Position numbers and translations under genes: made by a program. A stretch of 64,000 bases of DNA from Microbispora hainanensis (lineage in GTDB: Bacteria > Actinomycetota > Actinomycetes > Streptosporangiales > Streptosporangiaceae). Below, piece by piece: positions 8,878-22,344 of this stretch; position 1 is the stretch's first letter, and each line of letters opens with the position of its first letter. Location of the stretch: assembly GCF_006874475.1 (NCBI RefSeq), contig NZ_VIRM01000014.1, positions 89,465 to 153,464 of the forward strand, written 5' to 3'. The notes below the pieces were generated by a model, which did no database searches, had not been told where the DNA came from, and saw only the letters and a list, made by a program, of their open reading frames with translations.

Positions 8878-9918
8878 TCAGGTCAGGAAGTGGGCCACCG
8901 CGCTCCAGGAGGGGTCCTCGGCCACGTCGACGCGGGCGCGCCCCTCCTTCCACCCGGCGGCGACCTCCTCGACCACGGGCGGCACGGCCGCCGCGGGGTC
9001 GGCGTAGACGTGCATCACCCGGCTGCGGTCGGCGCTCAGGTGGGCCACCAGGACGGCCGAGCCGAGCGCGGCCAGCCGTTCGTTCAGCCGCTCCTCGAAC
9101 TCGCGCAGCGCGTCCAGGGAGGCCCCTGCGGGCAGCCCGTCGCCGTCGGCCTCCCGGTAGGGCAGGGTGACGGTGATGTGCTGGTCGAACAGCGGGAAGT
9201 CGACCGGCCTGAGGGGATAGCGAGCGGCGGCGGTCAGCCGGCCGCCGGTGGCGGTGTGGCCTTCGAGGAGCGCCCACTGCTCCTCCTTGAACTCCTCCGC
9301 CACCTCGGCGACGACCGAGGGCAGGTGGATCGCGGGGAGCGCGTCGATCGGCTCGAACTCGGCGGCCACGATCTCGCCGACCCAGCGGGCCACCTCGTCC
9401 TCGCCCAGCAGCCAGTCGAGCGCGAGGAAGGCCGCCTCGGTGCGGGTGTCGTCGTCGACGTCGGGGAAGATCGGGTGGAAGGCGGTGACGTCCACGCGCG
9501 GCGAGCCGGGCGGCACGCGCAACGCCACCACCAGCCGGTCGAGCCCGAACTCCCGCCCGCCGACGTCGACCGTCAGATCGGCGGCCTGCGGGTTCGCCTG
9601 CCGCGACGGATAGAACTCCCACATCGCGTCCGCGGGAGGCGCGGCCAGGGCCCACCGGTGGGCGAACGGCCGCAGCTCCGGGTCGTTCGACGCGCTGACG
9701 ACCAGGGCGTTCACCGCCATGCGGCCGGGGGCGATCTCCCAGACGAGGGACGGATGAAGGGCGGTGACGGCGGGGCCGATCATCTCGAACAGGGCCTCGG
9801 GGTCCTCCGCCTCGACGTGCGCGTCGATCTGGGGACGTGCCTCGTCCCACCAGGCCCAGAAGGCCGCGATGGCCTCGGCGGGGTCGGCGGACTCGCTCTT
9901 GCGCCCGAACAGTCGCAT
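8878..9918 (-). CDS. DUF695-like conserved protein
   Basis: 346 residues from ATG 9918 (MRLFGRKSES), with GGGAGG about 10 nt upstream. No signal peptide or membrane span is visible, so it is cytosolic. The protein is acidic, Trp-rich and appears to have two parts: an N-terminal half with the pattern FWAWWDEARPQID, and a C-terminal third that resembles DUF695 proteins. That family assignment is from general appearance only. It is divergent from mnmA, with 76 bp between their starts. Function unknown. Confidence 0.7.
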   Translation of the reverse strand: MRLFGRKSESADPAEAIAAFWAWWDEARPQIDAHVEAEDPEALFEMIGPAVTALHPSLVWEIAPGRMAVNALVVSASNDPELRPFAHRWALAAPPADAMWEFYPSRQANPQAADLTVDVGGREFGLDRLVVALRVPPGSPRVDVTAFHPIFPDVDDDTRTEAAFLALDWLLGEDEVARWVGEIVAAEFEPIDALPAIHLPSVVAEVAEEFKEEQWALLEGHTATGGRLTAAARYPLRPVDFPLFDQHITVTLPYREADGDGLPAGASLDALREFEERLNERLAALGSAVLVAHLSADRSRVMHVYADPAAAVPPVVEEVAAGWKEGRARVDVAEDPSWSAVAHFLT

Positions 9919-9994
9919 GACCCCGCATCCTCCCAGCCCGCCCGCCCCGATGCCAACGCGGGCGCGGCACGGCGGGCGGTAACCTCGAAGTGTT

Positions 9995-11080
9995 ATGGGT
10001 TCCACACGAAAGCTTCGCGTCCTCGCGGCCATGTCCGGCGGGGTCGACTCCGCGGTGGCCGCCGCCCGTATCGCCGAGGCGGGGCACGACGTGACCGGCG
10101 TCCATCTGGCGCTGTCGTCCAACCCGCAGTCCTACCGCACCGGCGCGCGCGGGTGCTGCACGCTGGAGGACGCCCGCGACGCCCGCCGGGCGGCCGACGT
10201 CATCGGCATCCCCTTCTACGTGTGGGACATGGCGGAACGGTTCCACCGCGACGTGGTCGACGACTTCGTCAGCGAGTACGCCGCCGGGCGCACCCCCAAC
10301 CCCTGCCTGCGCTGCAACGAGAAGATCAAATTCGAGGCGGTGCTCGACCGGGCGCTCGCGCTCGGCTTCGACGCCGTCGCCACCGGCCACCACGCGCGGC
10401 TGGAAGACGGTGTGCTCCGGCGCAGCGTCGACGACGCCAAGGACCAGTCGTACGTGCTGGGCGTGCTCACCCGTGAGCAGCTCGCGCACGCGATCTTCCC
10501 GCTGGGCGGCTCGACCAAGGCGCAGGTGCGCGAGGAGGCCGCGCGGCGCGGGCTGACCGTCGCCGACAAGCCCGACAGCCACGACATCTGCTTCATCGCC
10601 GACGGCGACACCCGGGCGTTCCTCGCCGAGCGGCTCGGCGCGGCCGAGGGGCCGATCGTCGACGCGCTCACCGGCCGGGTGGTCGGCAGCCACCAGGGGG
10701 CGTACGGCTTCACGGTCGGGCAGCGCAAGGGCCTGCACATCGACCGTCCGGCCGCCGACGGCAGGCCGCGCTATGTGCTGTCGATCGAGCCGGTGTCCAA
10801 CACGGTCACGGTCGGGCCGCGCTCCTCCCTGGAGGTGACCTCCATCGCGGCGGAGCGGCCGGTGTGGAACGGGCCGCTGCCGGAGCCGTACGAGCCGATC
10901 ACCTGCACGGTGCAGCTGCGGGCGCACGGCGAGGTGTACGGCTGCCGCGCCCAGGTGTCCGGCGGCGAGCTGCACATCCAGCTCGACCGCCCGGCGACCG
11001 GCGTCGCGGCGGGTCAGGGGGCCGTCCTGTACGACGGGGACGTCGTCATCGGCTCCGCCACGATCGCCTCGGCCGTCTGA
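9995..11080 (+). CDS. mnmA: tRNA-specific 2-thiouridylase MnmA
   Basis: 361 residues from ATG 9995. MnmA adenylates U34 of tRNA-Lys, -Glu and -Gln and installs the 2-thio group. Visible features are the PP-loop SGGVDS (residues 14-19), the catalytic Cys C104 in NPCLRCN and the second Cys C199 in [11 protein letters not shown]-terminal beta-barrel RNA-binding domain follows. The sulfur donor is probably the desulfurase encoded upstream. TAACCT lies 9 nt before the start and no clear ribosome site is seen. Its stop is 1 bp from the stop of the convergent MBL-fold gene. Confidence 0.96.
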   Translation: MGSTRKLRVLAAMSGGVDSAVAAARIAEAGHDVTGVHLALSSNPQSYRTGARGCCTLEDARDARRAADVIGIPFYVWDMAERFHRDVVDDFVSEYAAGRTPNPCLRCNEKIKFEAVLDRALALGFDAVATGHHARLEDGVLRRSVDDAKDQSYVLGVLTREQLAHAIFPLGGSTKAQVREEAARRGLTVADKPDSHDICFIADGDTRAFLAERLGAAEGPIVDALTGRVVGSHQGAYGFTVGQRKGLHIDRPAADGRPRYVLSIEPVSNTVTVGPRSSLEVTSIAAERPVWNGPLPEPYEPITCTVQLRAHGEVYGCRAQVSGGELHIQLDRPATGVAAGQGAVLYDGDVVIGSATIASAV

Positions 11081-11081
11081 A

Positions 11082-11714
11082 CTACGACAGTTCGACGGAG
11101 TCCCCGACCGGGATCCGGCGGAAGTCGGCCTTCTGCTTCCCGGCCTCCATGCCGAGCCAGTTGTCGATCAGCGTCGCGCCGATGTCGTTGACGAGCCCGT
11201 CATGCGTGGAGTAGGCCCGCGCCGGACGGAGATAGCGCAGATACATGATCATCTCCGCCCCCTTGAGCCACGGTGCGTTGGTCGGCACGAGCAGCGTGGG
11301 CACGTCCGTGCCCGGCGGCGTGAGGGCGTCACCGGGATAGAACACCTCGTCGTCCATGAAGAAACCGACGTTCTGCACGGGCAGGACGTCGGGCAGGTTG
11401 ATCGCGTGCCACTCGCCGACCGCACGCACCCGGAAGCCCGCCGTGTCGAAGGCGTCCCCGTGGGTGACCACCTGGACCTTCGCCGGGATCTGGCCGAGCT
11501 GGTCGGCGACGGCCTGGCAGGTGTACACCTCCAGGTTCGGGCTCGCGTCCTTGAACAGGTTCACGTCGACGTGGTCGAAGTGCTCGTGCGTGATCAGCAC
11601 GGCGTCCGCGCCGTCGAGAAGCCCTTGACCGCTGAACGCGCCGGGGTCGATGACGAGGGTCCGCCCGTCCTTCTCCAGCCGCCAGCACGCGTGACCGAGT
11701 TTGGTGAGTTTCAT
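11082..11714 (-). CDS. Metallo-beta-lactamase-fold hydrolase
   Basis: 210 residues from ATG 11714 (MKLTKLGHACWRLE). The metal motif is ITHEHFDHVD (HxHxDH), with further conserved Asp/His around YPGDAL and STHDGLV. This matches the small L-ascorbate-6-phosphate-lactonase-like MBL proteins (UPF0173 neighbourhood) common in actinobacteria. Substrate unknown. It is leaderless by prediction: TAGCTT ends 7 nt before the ATG. It is divergent from the methionine synthase gene and shares a -10 box with it. Confidence 0.88.
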   Translation of the reverse strand: MKLTKLGHACWRLEKDGRTLVIDPGAFSGQGLLDGADAVLITHEHFDHVDVNLFKDASPNLEVYTCQAVADQLGQIPAKVQVVTHGDAFDTAGFRVRAVGEWHAINLPDVLPVQNVGFFMDDEVFYPGDALTPPGTDVPTLLVPTNAPWLKGAEMIMYLRYLRPARAYSTHDGLVNDIGATLIDNWLGMEAGKQKADFRRIPVGDSVELS

Positions 11715-11720
11715 AATCCC

Positions 11721-11727
11721 TAAGCTA
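11721..11727. promoter_or_regulatory. Shared -10 box of two divergent leaderless genes
   Basis: TAAGCTA reads as TAAGCT on the plus strand (7 nt before GTG 11734) and as TAGCTT on the minus strand (7 nt before ATG 11714). Both match TAnnnT at the spacing of leaderless actinobacterial transcripts. No good -35 is seen on either side. The two genes cannot both be initiated from this site at once. Confidence 0.6.
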
Positions 11728-11733
11728 GTCACC

Positions 11734-12738
11734 GTGAGCGAGTATCCGTGGAGCGAGGCCACGGCCACAGGGGTGGGGTCCTATCCGGGCGAGGATCATC
11801 TGGAGGCGGTCAGAACCGCCTTCGGTGAGCTGCCCATGCCCTACCTGCCCGAGCTGCCCGCCCGCGGCGTCGGCGCCGACATGATCGGCCGTACGGCGTC
11901 GCTGCTGGTCGAGCTGCCGGTCGAGGTGCAGCCGTCCGGCTGGCGGCTCGCCGACCGGCCGGGGCGGGATTTCAAGCGGGCCAGAGACCATCTCGTGCGC
12001 GACCTCGACGGGCTGGAGGAGGTCTCCCAGGGCTACGAGGGGCCGTTCAAGATCCAGGCGTGCGGGCCGTTGACGCTGGCCGGGGCGATCGAGCTCAGGC
12101 ACGGCGACAAGGTGCTCGCCGACGCGGGAGCCGTACGCGACCTGACCGAGTCGCTGGCCGAGGGGCTGGCGCAGCACGTGGCGGACGTGCGGCGGCGGAT
12201 TCCGGGGGCCGACCTCGTCGTCCAGATCGACGAGCCGGGGCTGCCCGGGGTGCTCGCGGGCACGGTGCCGACCGCGTCGGGCTTCGGGCGGCTGCCCGCC
12301 GTCGAGTCACCCGTCGCGGCCGAACGGCTGAAGGCCGTGCTGTCCGCGCTGGCGCCCGCCTTTCCCGTCGTGCACTGCTGCGCGCCGGACGTGCCGTACG
12401 AGGTCATCCGTACGGCGGGGGCGCGGGGCGTGTCGGTGGACGCCGCGCTGCTGCGCCGCCGGGACGAGGACCAGATCGGGGAGACGATCGAGAAGGGACT
12501 CGCGGTGTTCCTCGGCGTCGTGCCGGGCACCGACACCCGGCTCGCCGACGTCGGGGGGGTGGCCAAGCCGGCGGTCGAGCTGTGGCGCCGGCTCGGGTTC
12601 CCGCCCGCCCGGCTCGCCGAGCAGGTCGTGCTCACCCCCGCCTGCGGCCTGGCCGGGGCCTCGCCCGCGTACGCCAAGGCGGCGCTGGCCCGGTGCCGGG
12701 AGGCGGCCCGGGTGCTCCGGGAGGACCCCGGCGAGTGA
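11734..12738 (+). CDS. Cobalamin-independent methionine synthase, MetE C-terminal type
   Basis: 334 residues from GTG 11734 (MSEYPWSEATATGVGSYPG). It matches only the C-terminal catalytic barrel of MetE, as in the short methionine synthase II proteins of actinobacteria. Candidate zinc ligands are in PVVHCCAPD and TPACGLAGA. The predicted reaction is methyl transfer to homocysteine, though the methyl donor of the short forms is uncertain and may not be folate. An in-frame start at 11701 is less likely because GTG 11734 has a -10 box 7 nt upstream. The stop codon is the first of a tandem array. Confidence 0.85.
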   Translation: MSEYPWSEATATGVGSYPGEDHLEAVRTAFGELPMPYLPELPARGVGADMIGRTASLLVELPVEVQPSGWRLADRPGRDFKRARDHLVRDLDGLEEVSQGYEGPFKIQACGPLTLAGAIELRHGDKVLADAGAVRDLTESLAEGLAQHVADVRRRIPGADLVVQIDEPGLPGVLAGTVPTASGFGRLPAVESPVAAERLKAVLSALAPAFPVVHCCAPDVPYEVIRTAGARGVSVDAALLRRRDEDQIGETIEKGLAVFLGVVPGTDTRLADVGGVAKPAVELWRRLGFPPARLAEQVVLTPACGLAGASPAYAKAALARCREAARVLREDPGE

Positions 12739-12771
12739 CGGCGCTCAGTGACGGCGCTGAGTGACGGCGAC
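12733..12771 (+). repeat. 13-bp tandem array built on the stop codon
   Basis: Three units (GAGTGACGGCGCT, CAGTGACGGCGCT, GAGTGACGGCGAC) start at the last sense codon of the methionine synthase gene. Because the unit is 13 bp, the three TGA triplets (12736, 12749, 12762) fall in all three frames. The remaining 231 bp to ligA hold nothing else clear. Confidence 0.8.
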
Positions 12772-12984
12772 CGGCCCGAGCACAGGCGGACAAAAGGGAA
12801 TGAAAGTGGGCTGCAAGCGGTCTACCGTAATTCTCGATCGCTCCTGCAGCGAGGGGCCGCGCGGTCTGGAGCGGCCCTGTCGCCGAGCGGTCCGGCGGGA
12901 GTCGCCCACGTCCTCGGTGCGGCTCCCGCCCCCGTCCATCGCGAACTGTCGGTCGCCGGAGATACGGTTGCCCTGGGTGTCTGA

Positions 12985-15438
<2,454 letters not shown>

Positions 15439-15454
15439 GCCGCACCTCCCAAAA

Positions 15455-15475
15455 CCGCCGAGGCAGCGCCGGCGG
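15455..15475 (+). terminator. Weak hairpin after ligA
   Basis: CCGCCG and CGGCGG, separated by 9 nt, 16 bases after the ligA stop. No U-tract. Confidence 0.35.
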
Positions 15476-15622
15476 GATCCGGGGCGCCATGAGACCCTGT
15501 CTCTTGGCACCGAGTTCACGGGCGGTTTCACGGGCGGTGCCCCTTACCGCCAGGCGGCGAGCAACTCCTCGGGGCCTCGATGCGCGACGCTCGGCAGGCC
15601 GTTCTCGGCCGTCGGCTCGTTC

Positions 15623-15670
15623 TTACGTAGATGCGATCTAACGTAGACGTGATCTTACATTGTCAAGGCG
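15623..15670 (-). promoter_or_regulatory. Orphan promoter with repeated operator-like elements
   Basis: Two direct 16-bp repeats (TTACGTAGATGCGATC, TAACGTAGACGTGATC) and a partial third occupy 15623-15660, in a region of otherwise very high GC. On the minus strand the sequence reads TTGACA followed by GTTAGA/TTAGAT about 18-19 bp later, with the repeats in the spacer. No intact gene follows on the minus strand, so this looks like the control region of a lost gene. Confidence 0.4.
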
Positions 15671-16264
15671 TCTGCGGCTTGGACGCGGGGGAATGCTCGA
15701 CGCCGCCGGTCTGGACGACGCGGACATGCTCGCCGTCGCCGCCGAGGTGGGTCACCCGGAGACGGCCTTTCTGAGCGAGGCTCCCGCAGGTCTCACCGAC
15801 GCCGGTCGGACGTTCACCATCCGCTATTTCAGCCCGAAGCGGGAGGTGCCGTTCTGCGGGCACGCCACGGTGGCGTCCGCGGTCGCGCTCGCCGAGCGGA
15901 TCGGCCCAGGTGGCCTGGTCTTCGAGACGAAGGCGGGAACCGTACCCGTCGACGTGGCGGCGGACGACGACGGCGTGCTGTGGGCGACGCTGACCAGTGT
16001 GGATCCGTACGTCGAGCCGGTCGGAGAGCTCGACGTGGCGCAGGCGCTCGACGCGCTGAGGTGGCGGATCCGGCCACCGGGGCCGCCGCGGCCGCTTTCG
16101 GCGCGTACCTGCGGGAGCTCGGCAAGGCCGGTCCCGCTGCCGTGCTGACCCTGCACCAGGGCGTCGACATGGGACGGCCCGGCCTGCTGCGGGTGGAGCT
16201 GCGGGACGGGGACACCAGGGTCCGGGTGTCCGGCGCCGCGGTGCCCGTTGCGTCCGAAGGCTGA
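15660..16264 (+). pseudogene. PhzF-family isomerase remnant
   Basis: Two pieces of one PhzF-like (phenazine biosynthesis-like/epimerase) protein lie in different frames. Piece 1 (15660 to about 16075) carries the N-terminal half signature: LDAAGLDDADMLAVAAEVGH, ETAFLSE, FSPKREVPFCGHATVASAVAL. Piece 2 (about 16060-16264) carries the C-terminal signature DPATGAAAAAFGAYL and QGVDMGRPG, ending VPVASEG. About 80-100 residues between them are missing and the frame shifts at the junction; the usual first 15-20 residues (with GNP) are also replaced. It is therefore broken by deletion. About 180 bp of unassigned sequence follow, to the cellulase terminator. Confidence 0.75.
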
Positions 16265-16392
16265 TCAAGCTCGCCCGCGAGCGCCTCACGAAGGACGACC
16301 CGCCTGCTTCACGTCCAAGGCCGAGGCGGCGATGCGCCGGTGATCGACTTGGCCGCTTTCGGCCTCGTGGAGATTCCGTCCTGACATGCCGA

Positions 16393-16431
16393 AGGCGTGC
16401 CGTACGGGTGGGGAGTCCGTACGGCACGCCT
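16393..16431 (-). terminator. Terminator of cellulase gene
   Basis: A perfect 15-bp stem (AGGCGTGCCGTACGG) with a 9-nt loop lies 17 bp downstream of the cellulase stop on the minus strand. Confidence 0.75.
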
Positions 16432-16448
16432 GGACTATGCGGCGGGGA

Positions 16449-18062
<1,614 letters not shown>

Positions 18063-18105
18063 TCATGGTGACGGAGTGTGCCCAAGCGGTTTCGCGAAGT
18101 GGCCC

Positions 18106-18134
18106 AGAGGTCGTACCCTCCCATAGTGACCTCT
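18106..18134 (+). promoter_or_regulatory. Inverted repeat around the candidate -10 of the GGDEF-EAL gene
   Basis: AGAGGTC (18106-18112) and GACCTCT (18128-18134) flank a TACCCT -10-like box (18114-18119), 18 nt before the start codon at 18152. Either an operator or a 5' hairpin; not tested. Confidence 0.35.
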
Positions 18135-18151
18135 TGGGGGGTTTCTTACCG

Positions 18152-20296
18152 ATGACGCTTTCACGCGGTCTTATGCCGCTTGCCGGGGTGCCACGTGTCC
18201 TCCTGCCCGCCGTCGACCTGGGCGAAATGTCCACGCCCGTCGACACCCGGGACACCGGACCGCGCCCGGGCTCGCCCCTGTGGGCCTACCTGACGGCGGT
18301 CACCGCCGTCGGCGTCACCGCGCTGGTGATCGCGCAGGTGCGGCTCGGCTTCGGCGAACTGGGCGAGGTGGCCCGCACTCCGCTGTTCTGGATGCTGACG
18401 GTCCTGGTCGTGCTGGGCGAGCTGCGCCCGGTCATGTTCAGCTCCTCGACGCTCGTCGGGGGGACGCCGGCCTCCACGATGTTCACCTTCGCCGTGCTGA
18501 TGTACCAGGGCCTGCCGACCGCTGCGCTGATGCAGGCGGTCGCCGTGGTGGTCAGCGGACTGGTGCACCGCAGGGCCTGGCACCGGGTGCTGTTCAACCT
18601 CGCCCAGGTGACCCTGGCCTGCGTGGCGGCCGCGGGGGCCTTCGCCGCGTTCGGCGCGCATGCGGCGCCTCTCACGCCCCGGACGCCCGACGGCGCGGAC
18701 ATCCCGGCCATCGCGGTGGCCGCGTCGGCGTACTTCGCGGTCCGCGCGATCCTGGTCTGCCAGGCGGTCGCGCTGCACGAGCGCCGGCCGCTGGCCCGGG
18801 TGATGAAGGCGTCGATCGGCCCGCAGGCCCTCGTCTACGGGGCGCTGCTCGGGCTCGCGCCGCTCGTCGTGGTCGTGATGGCGCACTCCACGGCCCTGGT
18901 GCCCCTCTTCGTCGCGCCGCTGGCCGCGGTCTACTTCACCGCGACGCTCTCGCTGCGCCGCGACCACCAGGCCACCCACGACGGGCTCACCGGCCTGCCG
19001 AACCGCAAGATGCTCATCCTGCGCACCGAGGAGGCCCTGGCCGAGGCGCGCGAGCACGAGCGGGTGGGGCTGCTCCTGCTCGACCTCGACCGCTTCAAGG
19101 AGGTCAACGACACGCTGGGCCACCCGGTCGGCGACCGGCTGCTGCAGATCGTGGCCCACCGGCTCACCCACAGCGTGCGGCCGGGCGACGTGGTCGCCCG
19201 GCTCGGCGGCGACGAGTTCGCGGTGCTGCTGCCGTCGATCAGGGACGCCCACGCGGCCAGGGAGGTCGCCTCGCGGCTGCGGGTCGCGCTGACCGAGCCG
19301 GTACGCCTTGAGGGGATGACCTTCGATCTCGACGCGTCGATCGGCATCGCGCTCTATCCCGACCACGCGCCGGACTTCGAACTGCTCATGCAGCGCTCCG
19401 ACGTGGCGATGTACCTCGCCAAGGAGGGCCGTACGGGCGTCGAGTTCTACCTGCCGGGCAAGGACCGCAACTCGCCGGAACGGCTCAGCCTGCTCGGCGA
19501 CCTGCGCCGGGCGATCGACGCCGACGAGCTGGAGCTCCACTATCAGCCCAAGGTGAGCCTGGAGGACGGCAGGGTCGAGAGCATCGAGGCGCTGCTGCGC
19601 TGGTGGCACCCGGTGCGCGGGCCCATCTCACCCGCCGAGTTCATCCCGCTGGCCGAGCAGTCCTACCTGATGCGCGAGCTCACCCAGCACGTCATCGGCC
19701 ACGCGCTGCAGCAGGCGGCCCGCTGGTGGCACGCGGGAATCGACGTGCCGGTCTCGGTCAACGTGTCGGCCCGCGACCTCCTGGATTCGAGCCTGCCCGA
19801 GCAACTGGAGTCCGGGCTGGAGAAGCTGGACCTGCCTCCCGAGGCCATCCGTCTGGAGGTCACCGAGCGCATCCTGATGACCGATCAGGCCTACAGCGCC
19901 GAGACGATCCGCACCCTGGCCGGTCTCGGCATCCAGCTCGCCCTGGACGACTTCGGCACCGGCTACTCCTCGCTGGTACGGCTCCAGCGGCTCCCGGTCT
20001 CCGAGGTCAAGATCGACGCGTCGTTCGTACGGCGGCTCGGGGAGTCGCCGGACGACGAGCGGATCGTCCGTTCGATCATCGACCTCGTGCGGTCCCTCGG
20101 GCTGAGGTCGGTGGCCGAGGGGGTCGAGTCGCCGGAGGTCGCGACGCTGCTGCGCGAGATGGGCTGCCAGGCGGGTCAGGGCTGGTGGCTGGCCAAGCCC
20201 ATGCCCGCGAGCGAGGCGACCACGTGGCTGCGCGGCCGGCTCAGTGCGGCCTTCCGCGACCGCGAGACCGGCGGCGCCCGGCTCGCGCCGCACTGA
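18152..20296 (+). CDS. Membrane-bound GGDEF-EAL cyclic-di-GMP protein
   Basis: 714 residues from ATG 18152 (MTLSRGLMPLAG), with a G-rich ribosome site. The N-terminal 280 residues contain about seven to eight hydrophobic segments. A GGDEF domain follows with an intact RLGGDEFAVL, then an EAL domain with IEALLRWW, DDFGTGYSS, KIDASF and SVAEGVE, all required for phosphodiesterase activity. The protein can therefore make and/or break c-di-GMP at the membrane; which activity dominates cannot be told. It resembles the actinobacterial CdgB/RmdB-like composite proteins. The longer frame from 18047 would cover the promoter. A tandem repeat starts at its last codon. Confidence 0.93.
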   Translation: MTLSRGLMPLAGVPRVLLPAVDLGEMSTPVDTRDTGPRPGSPLWAYLTAVTAVGVTALVIAQVRLGFGELGEVARTPLFWMLTVLVVLGELRPVMFSSSTLVGGTPASTMFTFAVLMYQGLPTAALMQAVAVVVSGLVHRRAWHRVLFNLAQVTLACVAAAGAFAAFGAHAAPLTPRTPDGADIPAIAVAASAYFAVRAILVCQAVALHERRPLARVMKASIGPQALVYGALLGLAPLVVVVMAHSTALVPLFVAPLAAVYFTATLSLRRDHQATHDGLTGLPNRKMLILRTEEALAEAREHERVGLLLLDLDRFKEVNDTLGHPVGDRLLQIVAHRLTHSVRPGDVVARLGGDEFAVLLPSIRDAHAAREVASRLRVALTEPVRLEGMTFDLDASIGIALYPDHAPDFELLMQRSDVAMYLAKEGRTGVEFYLPGKDRNSPERLSLLGDLRRAIDADELELHYQPKVSLEDGRVESIEALLRWWHPVRGPISPAEFIPLAEQSYLMRELTQHVIGHALQQAARWWHAGIDVPVSVNVSARDLLDSSLPEQLESGLEKLDLPPEAIRLEVTERILMTDQAYSAETIRTLAGLGIQLALDDFGTGYSSLVRLQRLPVSEVKIDASFVRRLGESPDDERIVRSIIDLVRSLGLRSVAEGVESPEVATLLREMGCQAGQGWWLAKPMPASEATTWLRGRLSAAFRDRETGGARLAPH

Positions 20297-20399
20297 GCAG
20301 GCCGCACTGGGAGTCCGCACTGGGCAGGCCGCACTGGTGAGTCCGCACTGGGCAGTCCGCGCTGGGCAGTCCGCGCTGGGCAGTCCGCGCTGAGGGGCG
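20291..20399 (+). repeat. 14-bp tandem array starting at the stop codon
   Basis: Seven 13-14 bp units plus a partial one: CACTGAGCAGGCCG (contains the stop TGA), then CACTGGGAGTCCG, CACTGGGCAGGCCG, CACTGGTGAGTCCG, CACTGGGCAGTCCG and two CGCTGGGCAGTCCG. The later units are the most alike, as expected from recent slippage. Confidence 0.85.
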
Positions 20400-20532
20400 C
20401 GGCAGGGCGCCGGCCACGATGCGGGAGTCGCGTTAAGACGATGTGACGCGCCGTCGTCGGTTCGGCCGCGCTCGGCGACGAGCCCTAGGATGGGTAGGTC
20501 CAATCTCCATCATGAAACGGGTTCGACGACTC

Positions 20533-20832
20533 ATGTCCGCCATAACCCGCGATGAGGTCGCTCACCTCGCCCGGCTGTCCCGGCTGGCACTGGCCGACGA
20601 CGAGCTCGACCACTTCGCCGCCCAGCTCGACCAGATCGTCGGCGCCGTCGCCCGTGTCGCGGAGGTGGCGGCCGACGACATTCCGCCGTCCTCGCACGCG
20701 CTTCCGCTGACCAACGTGTTCCGGCCCGACGTCGTACGGCCCGGCCTCACGCCGGAGGGCGCCCTGTCCGGCGCGCCCGCGGTGGAGGACGACCGATTCC
20801 GCGTGCCGCGGATCCTCGGGGAGGAAGAATGA
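20533..20832 (+). CDS. gatC: Asp-tRNA(Asn)/Glu-tRNA(Gln) amidotransferase subunit C
   Basis: 99 residues from ATG 20533 ([20 protein letters not shown]), the standard GatC N-terminus and size. GatC holds GatA and GatB together. Its TGA overlaps the gatA ATG as ATGA. An in-frame ATG at 20512 would add seven residues. TAGGAT at 20486-20491 is a candidate -10. Confidence 0.95.
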   Translation: MSAITRDEVAHLARLSRLALADDELDHFAAQLDQIVGAVARVAEVAADDIPPSSHALPLTNVFRPDVVRPGLTPEGALSGAPAVEDDRFRVPRILGEEE

Positions 20833-22319
20833 GCTTGATTCGCAAGACCGCCGCCGAGCTCGGCGCGCTGGTCGCCTCCCGAGAGGTCACCGCCGTCGAG
20901 GTCACCCAGGCCCATCTCGACCGGATCGCCGAGGTCGACGGCCGGGTCAACGCCTTCCTGCACGTGGACGCCGAGTCCGCGCTGGCGCAGGCGCGCTCGA
21001 TCGACGAGCGCATCGCCGCCGGTGAGACGCTCGGGCCGCTGGCCGGGGTGCCGATCGCGCACAAGGACGTGTTCACCACGACCGGCATGCCGACGACCGC
21101 CGGCTCGAAGATCCTCGAAGGCTGGCGCCCGCCGTACGACGCGACCGTGACCCGCCGCCTGCGCGAGGCCGGTCTGGTGATCCTCGGCAAGACCAACCTG
21201 GACGAGTTCGCCATGGGGTCGTCCACGGAGAACTCGGCGTACGGCCCGACGCACAACCCCTGGGACCTGTCCCGGATCCCCGGCGGTTCTTCCGGAGGTT
21301 CGTCGGCCGCGGTGTCCGCCTACGAGGCGCCGCTGTCCACCGGCACCGACACCGGCGGCTCGATCCGCCAGCCCGCCGCGGTGACCGGCATCGTCGGCAT
21401 GAAGCCGACGTACGGCGGCTCGTCCCGCTATGGGGTGATCGCGTTCGCGTCCTCGCTCGACACGCCCGGGCCGTTCGCCCGCAACGTGCTCGACGCGGCG
21501 CTGCTGCACGAGGCGTTCTCCGGCCACGACCCGCTCGACTCGACCTCGATCGACGCGCCGGTCCCGCCGGTCGTCGAGGCCGCGCGGCACGCCGACGTGG
21601 CGGGCATGCGGGTCGGTGTGGTCAAGGAGTTCGGCGGGGAGGGCTACCAGCCCGGCGTCCTCGCCCGGTTCAACGAGGCCGTCGAACTGCTGGAGTCCCT
21701 CGGGGCCAAGGTCGTCGAGGTCTCCTGCCCGACCTTCTCCTACGCGCTGCCCGCGTACTACCTGATCGCGCCGTCGGAGTGCTCGTCCAACCTGGCCCGC
21801 TTCGACGCCATGCGATACGGCCTGCGCGTCGGCGACGACGGCACCCGCAGCGCGGAGGAGGTCATGGCCCTGACCCGGGCGGCCGGTTTCGGGCCCGAGG
21901 TCAAGCGGCGCATCATGCTCGGCACCTACGCCCTGTCGTCCGGCTACTACGACGCCTACTACGGGCAGGCGCAGAAGGTCCGCACGCTGATCATGCGGGA
22001 CTTCGAGGCGGCCTTCCAGCAGGTGGACGTGCTGGTCTCGCCGACCACGCCGACCACTGCGTTCCCGATCGGGGAGCGGGCCGACGACCCGATGGCGATG
22101 TACCTCGCCGACCTGTGCACCATCCCGACCAACCTGGCCGGCAACGCGGCGATCTCGGTGCCGTGCGGCCTGGCCGACGAGGACGGCCTGCCGGTCGGAC
22201 TGCAGGTCATGGCCCCGGTCCTGGCCGACGACCGCTGCTACCGGGTCGGCGCCGCCGTGGAGAAGGCCTTCGAGAGCCGGTGGGGCGGCCCGCTGCTGTC
22301 CCGCGCGCCCGCGCTCTAG
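20829..22319 (+). CDS. gatA: Asp-tRNA(Asn)/Glu-tRNA(Gln) amidotransferase subunit A
   Basis: 496 residues. GatA is the amidase that releases ammonia from glutamine for transamidation of misacylated Glu-tRNA-Gln. The amidase signature is intact: the Lys of PIAHKDVF, the Ser-rich [10 protein letters not shown] and the [11 protein letters not shown] triad region. It overlaps gatC by 4 bp. gatB is not next: two accessory genes (22345-24199) lie in between, starting 25 bases after this stop. Confidence 0.97.
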   Translation: MSLIRKTAAELGALVASREVTAVEVTQAHLDRIAEVDGRVNAFLHVDAESALAQARSIDERIAAGETLGPLAGVPIAHKDVFTTTGMPTTAGSKILEGWRPPYDATVTRRLREAGLVILGKTNLDEFAMGSSTENSAYGPTHNPWDLSRIPGGSSGGSSAAVSAYEAPLSTGTDTGGSIRQPAAVTGIVGMKPTYGGSSRYGVIAFASSLDTPGPFARNVLDAALLHEAFSGHDPLDSTSIDAPVPPVVEAARHADVAGMRVGVVKEFGGEGYQPGVLARFNEAVELLESLGAKVVEVSCPTFSYALPAYYLIAPSECSSNLARFDAMRYGLRVGDDGTRSAEEVMALTRAAGFGPEVKRRIMLGTYALSSGYYDAYYGQAQKVRTLIMRDFEAAFQQVDVLVSPTTPTTAFPIGERADDPMAMYLADLCTIPTNLAGNAAISVPCGLADEDGLPVGLQVMAPVLADDRCYRVGAAVEKAFESRWGGPLLSRAPAL

Positions 22320-22344
22320 TCGCCGAGAGGAGGGGAACGGCGGC

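Noticed and set aside
8867..10975. 702-codon minus-strand frame across mnmA and the DUF695-like gene
   Set aside because: Overlaps mnmA in full on the other strand; composition is that of a shadow.
11734..12738. Full-length MetE
   Set aside because: Only 334 residues, matching the C-terminal half; the N-terminal MetE barrel is absent and not encoded upstream.
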